64,000 nucleotides of DNA from Lewinellaceae bacterium (GTDB lineage: Bacteria > Bacteroidota > Bacteroidia > Chitinophagales > Saprospiraceae), in NCBI GenBank assembly GCA_016710765.1, contig JADJUJ010000004.1, positions 62,001-126,000 on the forward strand, in the 5' to 3' direction. The stretch's first letter is position 1, and each line of letters begins with the position of its first letter. The notes under the pieces were generated by a model. The model ran no database searches. It saw nothing but the letters and a program-made list of their open reading frames with translations, and was not told the origin of the DNA. Both the position numbers and the translations under genes were made by a program. Shown here piece by piece: positions 45,901 to 54,759 of the stretch.

Positions 45901-46826
45901 AACTCATCGGTGATGTATGCGTTGCCAGCGACATCACTTTGTGTCTGCACACGCAACCCGTTGCCATCACCCGTTTTCAGAAAATACCAGGCATAGATAT
46001 CGTATAGGTTTTTTTGAATACTGAGCTGCGGGTCGGTTGCATTTGGGCGGTAGTACACTGGCGCTGGGCCGATTGCATAAAATAGGATATAGTCGCTGCT
46101 GTTGAACTTTCCATCTTCTTCTCCCACCACGACAATGGCATTTTCCCGGAGGTCGTCGGGACGATAAGCCGCATTTTGTTCTGGCAGCATACCGCCACCG
46201 TTGCCGTACAACTTTAGCGTGCGTGGATCGAGGTTGTCGATGTTGCTGAGCCCGAGTTCATTTTTCAGAAAATTGTAGTCGAGTTTGTAAATGCCATTCC
46301 CGGATACTCCAAACTTGTACAAACTGCCCGAACTGAGCACCGAATTGAAAGTATTGGGCCCTCCACGGTCTGTGGCTGCTTGTTCTACCGGCTTTATGTC
46401 GAGGTTTATGGTAAAATCCGTCAGTTTTTCCAGACTGCCTCCCTGGCGGCGCAGGGGATAAAATGTAATTCGGGCAAAATACTGGTTGCGTTCCTGCTCC
46501 ACCTTTGCACTGACCACAATGTTGGGGCCGATGGCTGCAGCATCGTCAATTTTCCCAGTCAAGGCCTGAAAAACTTCGCCAGACAGGGTAGCATTTATCG
46601 TAGAAGGGCCGGAAAGAGGGATCCGCTCGTTGTACAAGGGCAGGGTAGGCGCCAAATCGGAACGACTGCAATTGTCGAACGACCAAACCAGCAGGTTCAT
46701 CCCGCTGGCGGTTTCCACCATTCTGGGTTGGGGAGCCCAAACCAGGCTGCGCTGCAAACGCAGGGTTTCCTGCGCCTGAAGGGAAACAATACTAAAAACA
46801 AAAAGGACCAATAGCCGAATTCTCAT
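42981..46826 (-). CDS. porU: Type IX secretion system sortase PorU
   Basis: 1281 residues from ATG 46826 (MRIRLLVLFVFSIVSLQAQ), a signal peptide; a longer frame to 46970 lacks one. This is a gingipain-like C25 cysteine peptidase that removes cargo sorting domains at the cell surface. The catalytic His lies near 779 in QYIGHGGPRGW and the Cys near 815 in ITATCSFGGYD. An N-terminal beta-rich domain and a C-terminal FlgD-like sorting-type region (KVRGTDV end) flank it. It acts with PorV, encoded just downstream. Cargo candidates in this window are at 11.1, 32.3 and 60.9 kb. Confidence 0.95.
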   Translation of the reverse strand: MRIRLLVLFVFSIVSLQAQETLRLQRSLVWAPQPRMVETASGMNLLVWSFDNCSRSDLAPTLPLYNERIPLSGPSTINATLSGEVFQALTGKIDDAAAIGPNIVVSAKVEQERNQYFARITFYPLRRQGGSLEKLTDFTINLDIKPVEQAATDRGGPNTFNSVLSSGSLYKFGVSGNGIYKLDYNFLKNELGLSNIDNLDPRTLKLYGNGGGMLPEQNAAYRPDDLRENAIVVVGEEDGKFNSSDYILFYAIGPAPVYYRPNATDPQLSIQKNLYDIYAWYFLKTGDGNGLRVQTQSDVAGNAYITDEFDDVQRLEEDEVNLLDFFTSAQGSGKRWFGDYFLQTRQRTYEFNFNNVVTAAPGRVKSEFAGRCGTTTTVRLTVDGTQISRNISGVSISNNETNFALGAALSGNFNPSGNKITVQINYPEVSQSSEGWLDYIELNVRRKLIMDGAMMQFRDLNSVGQPMARYRLSGANSNLLIWDVTDPQLPRRQTYTGGSTVEFGASADTLRSFAAFYQDGALPKPEKVEGAIGNQNIHELDNLHMVILYHPDFEAAAQQLAQHRRDYSGLDVAAVRIDQLYNEFSSGGKDPTAIRDFARMMLERNPGKFDYLLLLGDGSFDPKNNTGSADNLDFIPVFETAESFHTIYAYPSDDYFGLLSADEGGALDGSLDIAVGRITARSGAEAQAVVDKIIAYDRSQVTLGDWHLRLLYIGDDQDTNAHINQAEKLANGAEAKESWFNVDKVYLDAYQQVATIGDDRYPDATAAINSAVFKGSLILQYIGHGGPRGWAQERVISNNDIAQWNNANRYPLIITATCSFGGYDDYKTLTGGEQSLIKPNSGAVGLFTTVRAVYIDGNNKLTDAVQGVIFQRINGQYRSIGDILKDAKNTLSGGTEDNARRFTLLGDPAMYLALPEYRVATTKINGNPVGSGTPDTLRALMPVSLEGMVTDTMGNLVSSFNGKVTVTLFDKKQTLQTLGQDSDSPIRSFTLQRNVIFKGSATVTNGLFTIDFVVPRDIDYAFGQGKISYYAENGTHLDAAGADKSIVIGGNANIIKDDTPPLVQVFMNTDAFAFGGVTNNSPTILVKCSDDYGMNVTGVSLGHDLTAVLDGNQQNAIILNDFYESEQDNSKKGKAFYPLTNLTTGRHTLQVKGWDIANNPGEGITEFVVAEDGKIALDHVLNYPNPFTTNTQFQFEHNLSGQLLDVQISIFSVSGKLVKTILHSAAADGFRVTDIAWDGHDEYGDQLAKGVYLYKVKVRGTDVSGSAATAESGFEKLVILK

Positions 46827-46977
46827 ACCACACGTATGTTTGGTTGGTGTGAAGGTTTGGCGCAGGATCTGGGGCATAGGTTGCCCGAGTCCGCGCTTTT
46901 TTAAGTCATTAGAACAAATGTCGGCCATTTGTGATTTCAAAATGGTAAAAAACCATTGCTTTTGCTTCAATTGGCAC

Positions 46978-47008
46978 TTGGTCGTCTCCCAAACCCGCCC
47001 TAATTTCG
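46978..47008 (+). promoter_or_regulatory. Candidate promoter of the SDR epimerase gene
   Basis: TTG (46978-46980), 20 bases, TAATTTCG (47001-47008; one mismatch from TAnnTTTG). The leader would be about 26 nt. Confidence 0.4.
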
Positions 47009-47036
47009 CCGGAGAAAAAGCCCGACCAGTTACACC

Positions 47037-47978
47037 ATGAAAGATACGCGCATTCTAATTACCGGAGCCGGCGGCCAAATTGGCACCGTACTCACGCAAG
47101 CCCTTCGCGAACGCTACGGTTCCGACAATGTTCTGGCCACCGACTTGCGCCCGCTTCTAGATCAGGACGGGCCCAGCGCCCATCTCGATGCGCTCGACGG
47201 AGCAGCCCTCGATGCCCTGGTGCAGCAGTATAAAATTACGCAGATTTACCACCTTACTGCTATCCTGAGCGCGACGGGTGAAAAAGATCCGCAGAAGGCA
47301 TGGAACATCAATATGACCAGCTTGTTCAATGTCCTGGAAGTAGCCCGTCAGCGGGAGCTCGATCGGGTATACTATCCATCTTCCATTGCCGTATTCGGAA
47401 AGGAGGCTAAGCGGGAGAACACGCCACAATACGAAGTGCTTATTCCTGAAACCGTGTACGGCATCAGCAAAGTGGCAGGAGAAAACTGGGCATCCTACTA
47501 TTTTCAACGCTATGGCCTGGATGTTCGCTCGGTGCGTTACCCTGGAATCATTGGCTACCAAAGCTTGCCTGGCGGTGGAACAACCGACTATGCTGTCGAT
47601 ATTTATCACCATGCTGTTCAGCAAAAACCTTTCAGCTGTTTTTTAAAAGCCGACACTGCGTTGCCCATGTTGTACATGCCAGATGCCATCCGTGGAACCC
47701 TGGAACTGATGGAGGCGCCCGCAGCGAACATCAGCGTGCGCACCAGTTACAACCTTTCGGGCATGAGTTTCACACCCGCTGAAATTGCTACCTCCATCCA
47801 AAAACAGGTTCCAGGCTTCAGCATTGACTATGCGCCTGATTTTCGGCAAGCCATTGCCGATTCCTGGCCGGCTTCGATCGACGACAGTGCGGCCCGCAAC
47901 GACTGGAACTGGCGGCCCGAATACGACCTGGATGCCATGACCAGGGATATGCTCGCACATTTATCGCCCCCTTTGTAA
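47037..47978 (+). CDS. NAD-dependent epimerase/dehydratase, likely L-threonine 3-dehydrogenase (SDR type)
   Basis: 313 residues. The Rossmann motif ITGAGGQIG is at residues 8-16, and the catalytic YGISK in VYGISKVAGENW near 141-145. The sequence SLPGGGTTDYAVDIYHHAV and the C-terminal SWPASIDDSAARNDWNW are hallmarks of SDR-type L-threonine 3-dehydrogenase, which oxidises threonine to 2-amino-3-ketobutyrate with NAD. The sugar-epimerase alternative is less likely. Divergent from porU, convergent with panC. Confidence 0.85.
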   Translation: MKDTRILITGAGGQIGTVLTQALRERYGSDNVLATDLRPLLDQDGPSAHLDALDGAALDALVQQYKITQIYHLTAILSATGEKDPQKAWNINMTSLFNVLEVARQRELDRVYYPSSIAVFGKEAKRENTPQYEVLIPETVYGISKVAGENWASYYFQRYGLDVRSVRYPGIIGYQSLPGGGTTDYAVDIYHHAVQQKPFSCFLKADTALPMLYMPDAIRGTLELMEAPAANISVRTSYNLSGMSFTPAEIATSIQKQVPGFSIDYAPDFRQAIADSWPASIDDSAARNDWNWRPEYDLDAMTRDMLAHLSPPL

Positions 47979-48019
47979 TGTAACCGTCTGTCTTTTTTTT
48001 TGAAAAAAAGCCTGGGCTA

Positions 48020-48877
48020 TTACCCCGCCTGGCCTTTGAGCACCACATTATCGATCAGGCGAACATCGCCGGCCCAGGCGGCCGTGCAGGCCACAATGAA
48101 GTCGCTGCTGTCAAAACCATCTACCGGCTGCAGCGTTCTTCCATCCACCATACTGAAATATTCAGGCCGGAAACCCGCCGCTTCCAACCGTGCCATCGCA
48201 TTGGCTTCCAACTCCCGGGCAGGGTACCGTTGCAACTGTTCTCCCGTTTCCAGTAAAGTCTGGTGCAGGATTGGCGCAAGGGCCCGCATGGCTGGTGTCA
48301 GGCGGATATTACGGCTCGACATGGCCAGGCCATCGGCCTCCCTAACGGTGGGGCACATGACCAGTTCCGCAGGCAGTTTCAGTTGGCGAATCATATCGCG
48401 TACAATACTGAGTTGTTGAAAATCCTTTTGCCCCATGTAAAGCCTGTCAGGCTTCACGATATCCAACAAGCGGTTGACAACCGTAGCCATCCCACTAAAA
48501 TGCCCTGGCCGGAACTCGCCTTCCATAACATTTTCCATTTCCCCAAAATTCAGGCTAATACTCAGATCGGCCCCAGGAGGGTATACCTCCTCCACTGGCG
48601 GCATAAAAACGGCGTCGCAATCTGCGGACAACAAGAGTTCCAAATCACGCCCGGGTGTCCGCGGATATTTTTCAAGATCGCTGGTATCGTTGAACTGGGT
48701 TGGGTTTACAAAAATACTCACTACCGCAAGGTCGCCGGCCCGTTTGGCCATGCGCACCAGTTCCAAATGGCCATCGTGGAGCGCGCCCATGGTAGGAGCA
48801 AAGCCAATCGTCTGGTGTCCTTCTTTTTGCTGTGCAAGCCATTCTTGCAAAGCATCCACATGCTTGGATAAAAACAT
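48020..48877 (-). CDS. panC: Pantothenate synthetase (pantoate--beta-alanine ligase)
   Basis: 285 residues from ATG 48877; the frame runs to 49063 but the extension is not family-like and would overlap the divergent gene. It makes pantothenate from pantoate and beta-alanine with ATP, for coenzyme A. The ATP signature is PTMGALHDGHLELV at about 28-41, with NPTQFN, MGQKDFQQ and SSRNIRLTP in order. No panB or panD in this window. Confidence 0.95.
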   Translation of the reverse strand: MFLSKHVDALQEWLAQQKEGHQTIGFAPTMGALHDGHLELVRMAKRAGDLAVVSIFVNPTQFNDTSDLEKYPRTPGRDLELLLSADCDAVFMPPVEEVYPPGADLSISLNFGEMENVMEGEFRPGHFSGMATVVNRLLDIVKPDRLYMGQKDFQQLSIVRDMIRQLKLPAELVMCPTVREADGLAMSSRNIRLTPAMRALAPILHQTLLETGEQLQRYPARELEANAMARLEAAGFRPEYFSMVDGRTLQPVDGFDSSDFIVACTAAWAGDVRLIDNVVLKGQAG

Positions 48878-49019
48878 AGTTGGTAAATCGTTTCGGCAAA
48901 GATGAAAATTCTTCCCGATTTGAGGGTTGATTCTGCCCTGTTCTTTAAACCAACGCATAAAGTCCGGGGAGAATAATCCCGAATCCATTTTCCAATTGTA
49001 AATTAGCCCCAACAATCCG

Positions 49020-50897
49020 ATGAAATCTAAAACCAAGACCACCAATACTCCCACCATCAGCACACCGGCGCCATTTTATACTTGGCTGCTGGTGTTGTCC
49101 GGTACCGTGTTTTTCCTGCCACAGTGCCTGGACAGGTACCTTATATCCCGTTTTTTTGCGCTTTCGCTGGTATTGCTGGTTGGACTGGTGTTTTTCCACC
49201 GCTACTTTTTGAGCGCAGCAAAAAAAACGCTTTTGCTGCCCGATGTGCTGGTATTGCTTTGGTATGGCTGGAACCTTGCTTCCATTGCCTGGGCTTACAA
49301 TTGGTCGGAAGCGGTCTTTTACACCCAAAAAGTTTTCCTGTTGCTGTTGGTGTACGGCTATTTCCGGTCGGTACAGGAGCAGCAACCCACGCTTCGTCAA
49401 ATTGCACTGTCGCTCAGTATCCTTGCCATGCTGTTACTGGGGGCTCAAATAGCCTATGCGTTTAGTCAATTTGGGCTCGACAACGAGCATTTGTACGATT
49501 ATGCTTCCGGCATTTGGGGCAATAAAGGGTTGGCAAGCGATTTTTTATTGCTGTGTTTGCTGTGGCTGGGCTATTCCTTTCCGCAGTTCAAAAAACCCAA
49601 ACGGATCCTGTTTATTATACTGCTGGGTATCCTGCTGATTGTGTTACTCCAAACAAGGGCCGTTTACCTGGCCCTTGCAGCAGCAGTATTGGCATATGTA
49701 AGCCTTCGCAGTGTTGGTGATACAGGATTCCGAAAACTGGCATTGAAATGGGCCCTGCCCGGCCTAGCAACGATTGCGATATGCTGGGCATTGGTAATTA
49801 CGCTTGGCAAAAACACCAGTCTGGGCCAGCGACTCAACCCCGCTACCTACCTGAACAGCGCATCGGCCAATGAACGCCGGTTTGTCTGGTACAAAACCGA
49901 TTTGCTCAACCAGGATCACGTTTGGCTCGGCGTAGGCAACGGCAGCTGGAAAATCTGGTTGCCATCCAAGGGCATACAGGGCGCTTACCGACTGCAGGAA
50001 GAGCATGTTGTATTTACCCGCGCACACAACGATTTTTTGGAAATTCGCGCCGAACTTGGTCTGATTGGCATCATTTTGTACGGCTGCTTTTTGGGCGCCC
50101 TGCTTTGGGGGCTAGTGGCCGGAATCCGTACAGGAGATGTCCACCGAAAATCGGTACTGGCCGCGGCCATCACAGCCTATTGCACCATTCAGTATTTCGA
50201 TTTTCCAAGGGAGCGGATAGACATGCAGGTACTAAGCGGTTTTTTCTTTGCCCTGGCGGTGAGCAACTCGGATTTTTTTCAAAAAAAGGGTCCACGGGTT
50301 GCTATCGCTCCGTGGCTGAAAAAGAGTGCGCTGTTGTGCTGTGTACTGGGTTTGCTCTTCAACCTGGTACTGGGATGGTACCGCATAAAGGGAGAAACGG
50401 CCAATGCCTTGATGCAAAAAGCACAATTTAGCAACCGACCCAACGATCAGTTGCGGTACGCTCAAAAAGCACAAAACACCTTTTATCAGATGGATGACAC
50501 CGCTACACCCCTCATCGCGCATGAGGGCGCAGTGTATTTGTCGAGAAAAGATGTGGCCGCTGCGGAACAGGCCTTGCTGGAAGCCATAGCAATCAGCCCC
50601 TGGAACTACCAGATACAGAACAACTATGCTGCTGCCCTGACGATGCGCAAGGATTTTAAAGAAGCCGTCCCGCATTTTGAGGAGGCCGTGAGAATAAACC
50701 CCCGTTATGAGGAAGGTAAAATCAATCTCGCTTACTCCTGGATAATGCTGGGGGATTTGGAAAAAGCCCAGGCCTGGCTCCAGCAAATGGACACTACGAC
50801 AATTCCCCAAACCACACAGGATAGCATAATACACCAGCAATTTTTACAAAGAAAAGAAAGGTACGAGCAGGTGATTAAGGATAAAATGAAGCAATGA
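49020..50897 (+). CDS. O-antigen-ligase-like (Wzy/WaaL) membrane protein with TPR tail
   Basis: 625 residues. About 11 membrane segments occupy residues 20-460. The large periplasmic loop has the family's hallmark ARAHNDFLEIRAELGLIG near 335-350, and LGVGNGSWK just before. The C-terminal 150 residues are tetratricopeptide-like (AEQALLEAIAISPWNYQIQ; EAVPHFEEAVRINPRYEEG). Members polymerise or ligate surface polysaccharide on the outer face of the inner membrane. Together with rfbC this fits a surface-sugar role, but the exact glycan is unknown. It is divergent from panC. Confidence 0.85.
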   Translation: MKSKTKTTNTPTISTPAPFYTWLLVLSGTVFFLPQCLDRYLISRFFALSLVLLVGLVFFHRYFLSAAKKTLLLPDVLVLLWYGWNLASIAWAYNWSEAVFYTQKVFLLLLVYGYFRSVQEQQPTLRQIALSLSILAMLLLGAQIAYAFSQFGLDNEHLYDYASGIWGNKGLASDFLLLCLLWLGYSFPQFKKPKRILFIILLGILLIVLLQTRAVYLALAAAVLAYVSLRSVGDTGFRKLALKWALPGLATIAICWALVITLGKNTSLGQRLNPATYLNSASANERRFVWYKTDLLNQDHVWLGVGNGSWKIWLPSKGIQGAYRLQEEHVVFTRAHNDFLEIRAELGLIGIILYGCFLGALLWGLVAGIRTGDVHRKSVLAAAITAYCTIQYFDFPRERIDMQVLSGFFFALAVSNSDFFQKKGPRVAIAPWLKKSALLCCVLGLLFNLVLGWYRIKGETANALMQKAQFSNRPNDQLRYAQKAQNTFYQMDDTATPLIAHEGAVYLSRKDVAAAEQALLEAIAISPWNYQIQNNYAAALTMRKDFKEAVPHFEEAVRINPRYEEGKINLAYSWIMLGDLEKAQAWLQQMDTTTIPQTTQDSIIHQQFLQRKERYEQVIKDKMKQ

Positions 50898-50990
50898 CGC
50901 TAAAGGAAGACCTTTTTAGCGGCAACTTTATACCTTCGTGCCTGTTTCAATCATTTCAATATCCGCTGAAAAGCCACTTGCAGAGCAGGA

Positions 50991-51965
50991 ATGCGCATGA
51001 GCCTCGATACTATCAAACAACCAATTGCCGCGGAACTCGATGTTTTTGAACAGCGTTTTCGCGACTCCATGCGGAGCCATGTACCCTTGCTTGACAAGAT
51101 CACCTGGTACATTGTGCAACGCAAGGGAAAGCAGGTTCGCCCCATGTTGGTACTACTCAGTGCCCGTATTTTTGGACCCATCAATGAGGCATCCTACACT
51201 GCGGCATCTCTGGTTGAATTATTGCACACCGCTACCCTCGTACACGATGATGTGGTAGACGATGCCAACGAGCGCCGTGGCTTTTTCTCCATCAATGCAC
51301 TTTGGAAAAATAAAATTGCAGTGCTTGTCGGTGATTATCTGTTGTCGCAGGGTTTGATCCTCAGTATTCGGCAGCAGCAGTTTCGACAGTTGGAAATCGT
51401 GAGCCGTGCCGTCAAGGAAATGGCCGAAGGAGAGCTTCTGCAAATGGAAAAGGCACGCCGGCTCGACATCAAGGAATCCATTTATTACGACATTATCCGG
51501 CAAAAAACAGCCTCCCTTATTGCCGCCGCCTGCGCTGCGGGTGCTACCAGCACCGCTACCAGCGAGGAGGATATTCAAAAAATGTGGGCCTTTGGAGAAA
51601 AAACCGGGATCGCCTTTCAAATACGCGACGACCTATTCGATCTGGGCACCGATGATGTGGGAAAACCCCTGGGTATCGACAACAAGGAAAAAAAGATGAC
51701 CCTGCCGCTCATCTATGCGCTTAACAACAGTGACCGCAGCACCCGAAAGCACATTATCAATCTGGTGCGCAACGAAAGCCATAAAAACGATAAAGTGGCT
51801 GAGGTCATTGCCTTCGTGAACCAAAGCGGCGGGATTGGCTATGCCAGGGAGGCCATGTACCAGTACCGGCAGGAAGCTTTTGATATCCTCGACACCCTTC
51901 CCGAATCAGCGGCCCGCGAAGCCATGCGGGATTTGCTGGTTTTTGTTACCGAAAGGAAAAAATAA
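50991..51965 (+). CDS. Polyprenyl synthetase family protein (trans-isoprenyl diphosphate synthase)
   Basis: 324 residues. Both aspartate-rich motifs of the family are present: HDDVVDDANERRG near 84-96 and RDDLFDLGTDDVGKP near 210-224. GKQVRPMLVLLSA marks the diphosphate site. These enzymes extend isopentenyl units into the side chain of menaquinone or a lipid carrier; the bulky residues before the first motif suggest a long product, possibly an octaprenyl-like chain for menaquinone (inference). The second ATG at 50997 is equally possible as start. Confidence 0.9.
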   Translation: MRMSLDTIKQPIAAELDVFEQRFRDSMRSHVPLLDKITWYIVQRKGKQVRPMLVLLSARIFGPINEASYTAASLVELLHTATLVHDDVVDDANERRGFFSINALWKNKIAVLVGDYLLSQGLILSIRQQQFRQLEIVSRAVKEMAEGELLQMEKARRLDIKESIYYDIIRQKTASLIAAACAAGATSTATSEEDIQKMWAFGEKTGIAFQIRDDLFDLGTDDVGKPLGIDNKEKKMTLPLIYALNNSDRSTRKHIINLVRNESHKNDKVAEVIAFVNQSGGIGYAREAMYQYRQEAFDILDTLPESAAREAMRDLLVFVTERKK

Positions 51966-51966
51966 A

Positions 51967-51998
51967 AACAGTGGCCGCTACATTGTCGGACCACTGTT
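51967..51998 (+). terminator. Hairpin after the polyprenyl synthase gene
   Basis: AACAGTGG and CCACTGTT pair across an inner CCG/CGG stem, immediately past the stop. The T-run is weak. Confidence 0.45.
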
Positions 51999-52037
51999 CT
52001 GCAATATTTCTTTCATGACTTGTTCGGGCTTAGTGCA

Positions 52038-52186
52038 TTGTAACCTAAGTATTATTGCATTTTGGCTGAATTTTTTGACACCATGTATCGGCCATTTTTA
52101 GGAGAATAGCGCTGCTATTCCCACAAAAATAGCCTTGCCTGCAGCCAAAATCTTCTATCCAAAACATCAAACAACTTAGGTTACAA
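52038..52186. repeat. Inverted-repeat element of 149 bp, MITE-like
   Basis: Outer arms TTGTAACCTAAGT (52038-52050) and their exact complement (52174-52186) enclose second arms TTTTGGCTG (52060-52068) and CAGCCAAAA (52142-52150). In the centre is a stem GAATAGC/GCTATTC (52104-52110, 52114-52120). It is the main content of the gap 51966-52370, which holds no gene. Confidence 0.75.
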
Positions 52187-52370
52187 CTTACTTAGCCTCA
52201 TGCTAGGAAGCAGTAAGTTTAATCATAATTATGGTGGCTAAATAATGCTAAAGCCCAATTAATAAGGGGTTTCAAAATTTTTCCCTTTCAATATCTGGCA
52301 TTTGACCTAAAGCAATCTCGCAATACGAGATCGAAACCAAAGACCAACACCAAAAGACTAATAGCATGTA

Positions 52371-53858
52371 TTAGTCTACCACCGTTACTTTCAGCATATT
52401 GGTTCGGAACCTGCGCTCTATTGGCATAGAGCCCGTGTTGATGATGGCATCACCTTCCGCCACAAAACCGGCATTTTTGAGGATCGCTACACTGTCCTCC
52501 ACCGTTTCATCGGTCGTCGTGAATTTATTGTAGTAAAAACACCGAACACCCCATAAAAGGTTCATGGTGCACAGGCTGTGGTGCTGATTGGAGAAGATGA
52601 AAATCTTGGCATTGGGTCGGAAACTACTCACTTTGAAGGCTGTATATCCCGAAATCGTAAATCCTACGATGCCTTTTGCCCTAATCTCTTCTGCCACACG
52701 ACAGGCATTGAAGCAAATAACGTCCGACATAAAGGTGCCCGACTTGCGCGCGGGGCTGGGTCGTTTGCTTTCGATTTGTGGCCAATAATGCTTTTCGGCT
52801 TCATCAATGATGCGGGTCATGGCTTTGACCGTTAATACCGGAAATTTACCCACGGAGGTTTCACCGGAAAGCATCACCGCATCGGTGCCGTCGAGCACTG
52901 CATTGGCCACGTCGGTGATTTCTGCACGGGTTGGCGATGGATTGTTGATCATGCTGTCCATCATCTGCGTTGCGACAATAACTGGCCGGGAGAACTGCAT
53001 GCACTTGAGGATAATCTCTTTCTGGGTAATTGGGAGCCGTTCGATGGGCATTTCTACCCCGAGGTCGCCACGGGCAATCATAATGCCATTGCTGGCCTTG
53101 ATGATTTTGCGAATATTGGCAACAGCTTCTGGTTTTTCAATTTTTGCCATCACCTTCGCCGGATGGCCAGCCGCCTCAATACGACGAGCGAGGTCCTCAA
53201 CGTCTTCCGCACTGCGAACAAACGATAGGGCAATCCAGTTTACCGGCTGGGTAAGGATGAACGCCAGATCCTCCAGGTCCTTTTCCGTCAGGGAAGGCAG
53301 ACTGATTTTGGTGTCGGGAAGATTGACCCCTTTGTTGCTGCTGAGAACGCCACCATGCAGACTGATCAGTTTTACGGTATCCACACCATTGGTTTCCAGC
53401 ACCTCAAACACCAGCTTACCATCGTCCATCATGATGCGTTCGCCTTTTTTACAGTCTTTGGCGAACCCTTCGTACGACATGTATATTTTATCCCGGTCGC
53501 CCAGAACATCCTCATTTACCAGGGTGATGATGTCGCCAGCTTCCAGTGGCAAGGCATTATCTTTGATTCTGCCAACCCTAAGTTTGGGACCCTGAAGGTC
53601 GGCCAGCAAGCCCAGGTGGGTATTGTAGCGCGCATTAATTTCCTGAACGGCATCGATGACTTTTTTGTGATCTTCGTGCGAGCCATGACTGAAGTTCAGT
53701 CGAAAAATATCAACCCCGGCCTCCGCTAGTTCGGTAAGTTTTTCAATTGAGCTGCAAGCAGGGCCTACTGTTGCTACAATTTTCGTATTTTGAGAGCCAT
53801 CTTTACGCATAGAGGGTTTGTTTTTTGACAAAAGGATAGTTTCTTCCGCGATCATCAT
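52371..53858 (-). CDS. pyk: Pyruvate kinase
   Basis: 495 residues. It converts phosphoenolpyruvate and ADP to pyruvate and ATP, the last step of glycolysis. Visible: TKIVATVGPACSS, RLNFSHGSHEDH, the active-site AKIEKPEAV and IMIARGDLGVEMP, and ATQMMDSMI in the TIM barrel, plus the C-terminal domain ending VTVVD. The start at 53858 is taken from the frame; MRKDGSQNTK at 53810 is an alternative, since the first 16 residues are poorly conserved. A good promoter lies 50 bp upstream. Confidence 0.95.
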   Translation of the reverse strand: MMIAEETILLSKNKPSMRKDGSQNTKIVATVGPACSSIEKLTELAEAGVDIFRLNFSHGSHEDHKKVIDAVQEINARYNTHLGLLADLQGPKLRVGRIKDNALPLEAGDIITLVNEDVLGDRDKIYMSYEGFAKDCKKGERIMMDDGKLVFEVLETNGVDTVKLISLHGGVLSSNKGVNLPDTKISLPSLTEKDLEDLAFILTQPVNWIALSFVRSAEDVEDLARRIEAAGHPAKVMAKIEKPEAVANIRKIIKASNGIMIARGDLGVEMPIERLPITQKEIILKCMQFSRPVIVATQMMDSMINNPSPTRAEITDVANAVLDGTDAVMLSGETSVGKFPVLTVKAMTRIIDEAEKHYWPQIESKRPSPARKSGTFMSDVICFNACRVAEEIRAKGIVGFTISGYTAFKVSSFRPNAKIFIFSNQHHSLCTMNLLWGVRCFYYNKFTTTDETVEDSVAILKNAGFVAEGDAIINTGSMPIERRFRTNMLKVTVVD

Positions 53859-53907
53859 TCGTCTGAATGTTAGATTAAGTGTAATTTATACAATAACTTT
53901 TGTCGTG

Positions 53908-53937
53908 CAAAAATAACCGCATTAAAATTACAAACAA
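53908..53937 (-). promoter_or_regulatory. Promoter of pyk
   Basis: On the minus strand TTG (53935-53937), exactly 19 bases, TATTTTTG (53908-53915). This is a full match to the Bacteroidota housekeeping promoter and the best promoter in the window. The leader would be about 45 nt. Confidence 0.7.
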
Positions 53938-54157
53938 GCGTTATTGCCTTTATTTATTTGCAAATAAGGGCAAATCGCGAAAAAATTGTGGTGTAGCTGC
54001 GCGCGGCTAAAGCCAACTTAGTGTGTCATTTACAACTACAGAATTACACCGAAGGCAATATACAGTAAAATTCCGGGCCAAAAACTTTTTAAAAAGCCGG
54101 ATAGCCGTTTCTTTGCCCTTCGAAAAAATTGTTTTTTCACTAAAGATTCAATAAGAC

Positions 54158-54397
54158 ATGGCAACTGTAGCCGAACGCGTAAAAAAAATTATTGTTGACA
54201 AACTTGGCGTTGACGAGAACGAAGTAAGCCACGAGGCTAACTTTATTCAGGATCTTGGCGCTGATTCACTCGACACCGTAGAACTGATCATGGAATTTGA
54301 AAAAGAGTTCGATGTATCCATTCCGGACGAACAAGCCGAAAAGATCACCACAGTTGGTCAGGCTATCGAATACCTCGAATCACAAACTGCTGCTTAA
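54158..54397 (+). CDS. acpP: Acyl carrier protein
   Basis: 79 residues, acidic, with the phosphopantetheine-bearing Ser37 in GADSLDTVELIM and the closing VGQAIEYLESQ. It carries growing acyl chains in fatty acid synthesis and precedes fabF, as in most bacteria. The strong terminator behind it suggests much acpP message ends before fabF. Confidence 0.97.
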   Translation: MATVAERVKKIIVDKLGVDENEVSHEANFIQDLGADSLDTVELIMEFEKEFDVSIPDEQAEKITTVGQAIEYLESQTAA

Positions 54398-54434
54398 TAC
54401 CCAAACTTCGGTATCCCCGATATTTGGTTTAGTT

Positions 54435-54484
54435 GACACAAGAAAAGGTTCAAAGCTTCTTGCTTTGAACCTTTTTGTGTTGTC
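54435..54484. terminator. Strong terminator after acpP
   Basis: A stem of about 20 bp (GACACAAGAAAAGGTTCAAA pairing with 54462-54484) has a 5-base loop TTCTT. The A-rich left arm and T-rich right arm make it effective on the plus strand and plausible on the minus. Confidence 0.9.
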
Positions 54485-54557
54485 GAAAACTGCGCTGTAC
54501 AATTTCCCAACTTTGGCTACCTGTTTTTTACCGAAGATCGTACCTTTGTTGTTGGTC

Positions 54558-54724
54558 CCTTAGTAACGATGAAATAACAAGTTCACGATTTCAGGCCAAT
54601 TATTTTGGTGTTAGGCGGCTATCTTTTGAGGCGAATAGCAGCGCTCTTTAACAAAAAAGATAGGATGGATAACGGCAAAAGAATGGCATCAAATCGTGAA
54701 GTTGTTATTTCATCGTTACTTAGG
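54558..54724. repeat. Inverted-repeat element of 167 bp between acpP and fabF
   Basis: The arms 54558-54591 and 54691-54724 are complementary over 34 bp with two mismatches (CCTTAGTAACGATGAAATAA and onward). Inside are a second stem (CTATCTTTT/AAAAGATAG) and GAATAGCAGCGCT, close to the centre of the element at 52038. It ends 35 bp before the fabF start. Together with the terminator it fills the gap 54398-54759. Confidence 0.8.
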
Positions 54725-54759
54725 TAAAAAACACTTTCCTTTCACTCATACACCTCTGC

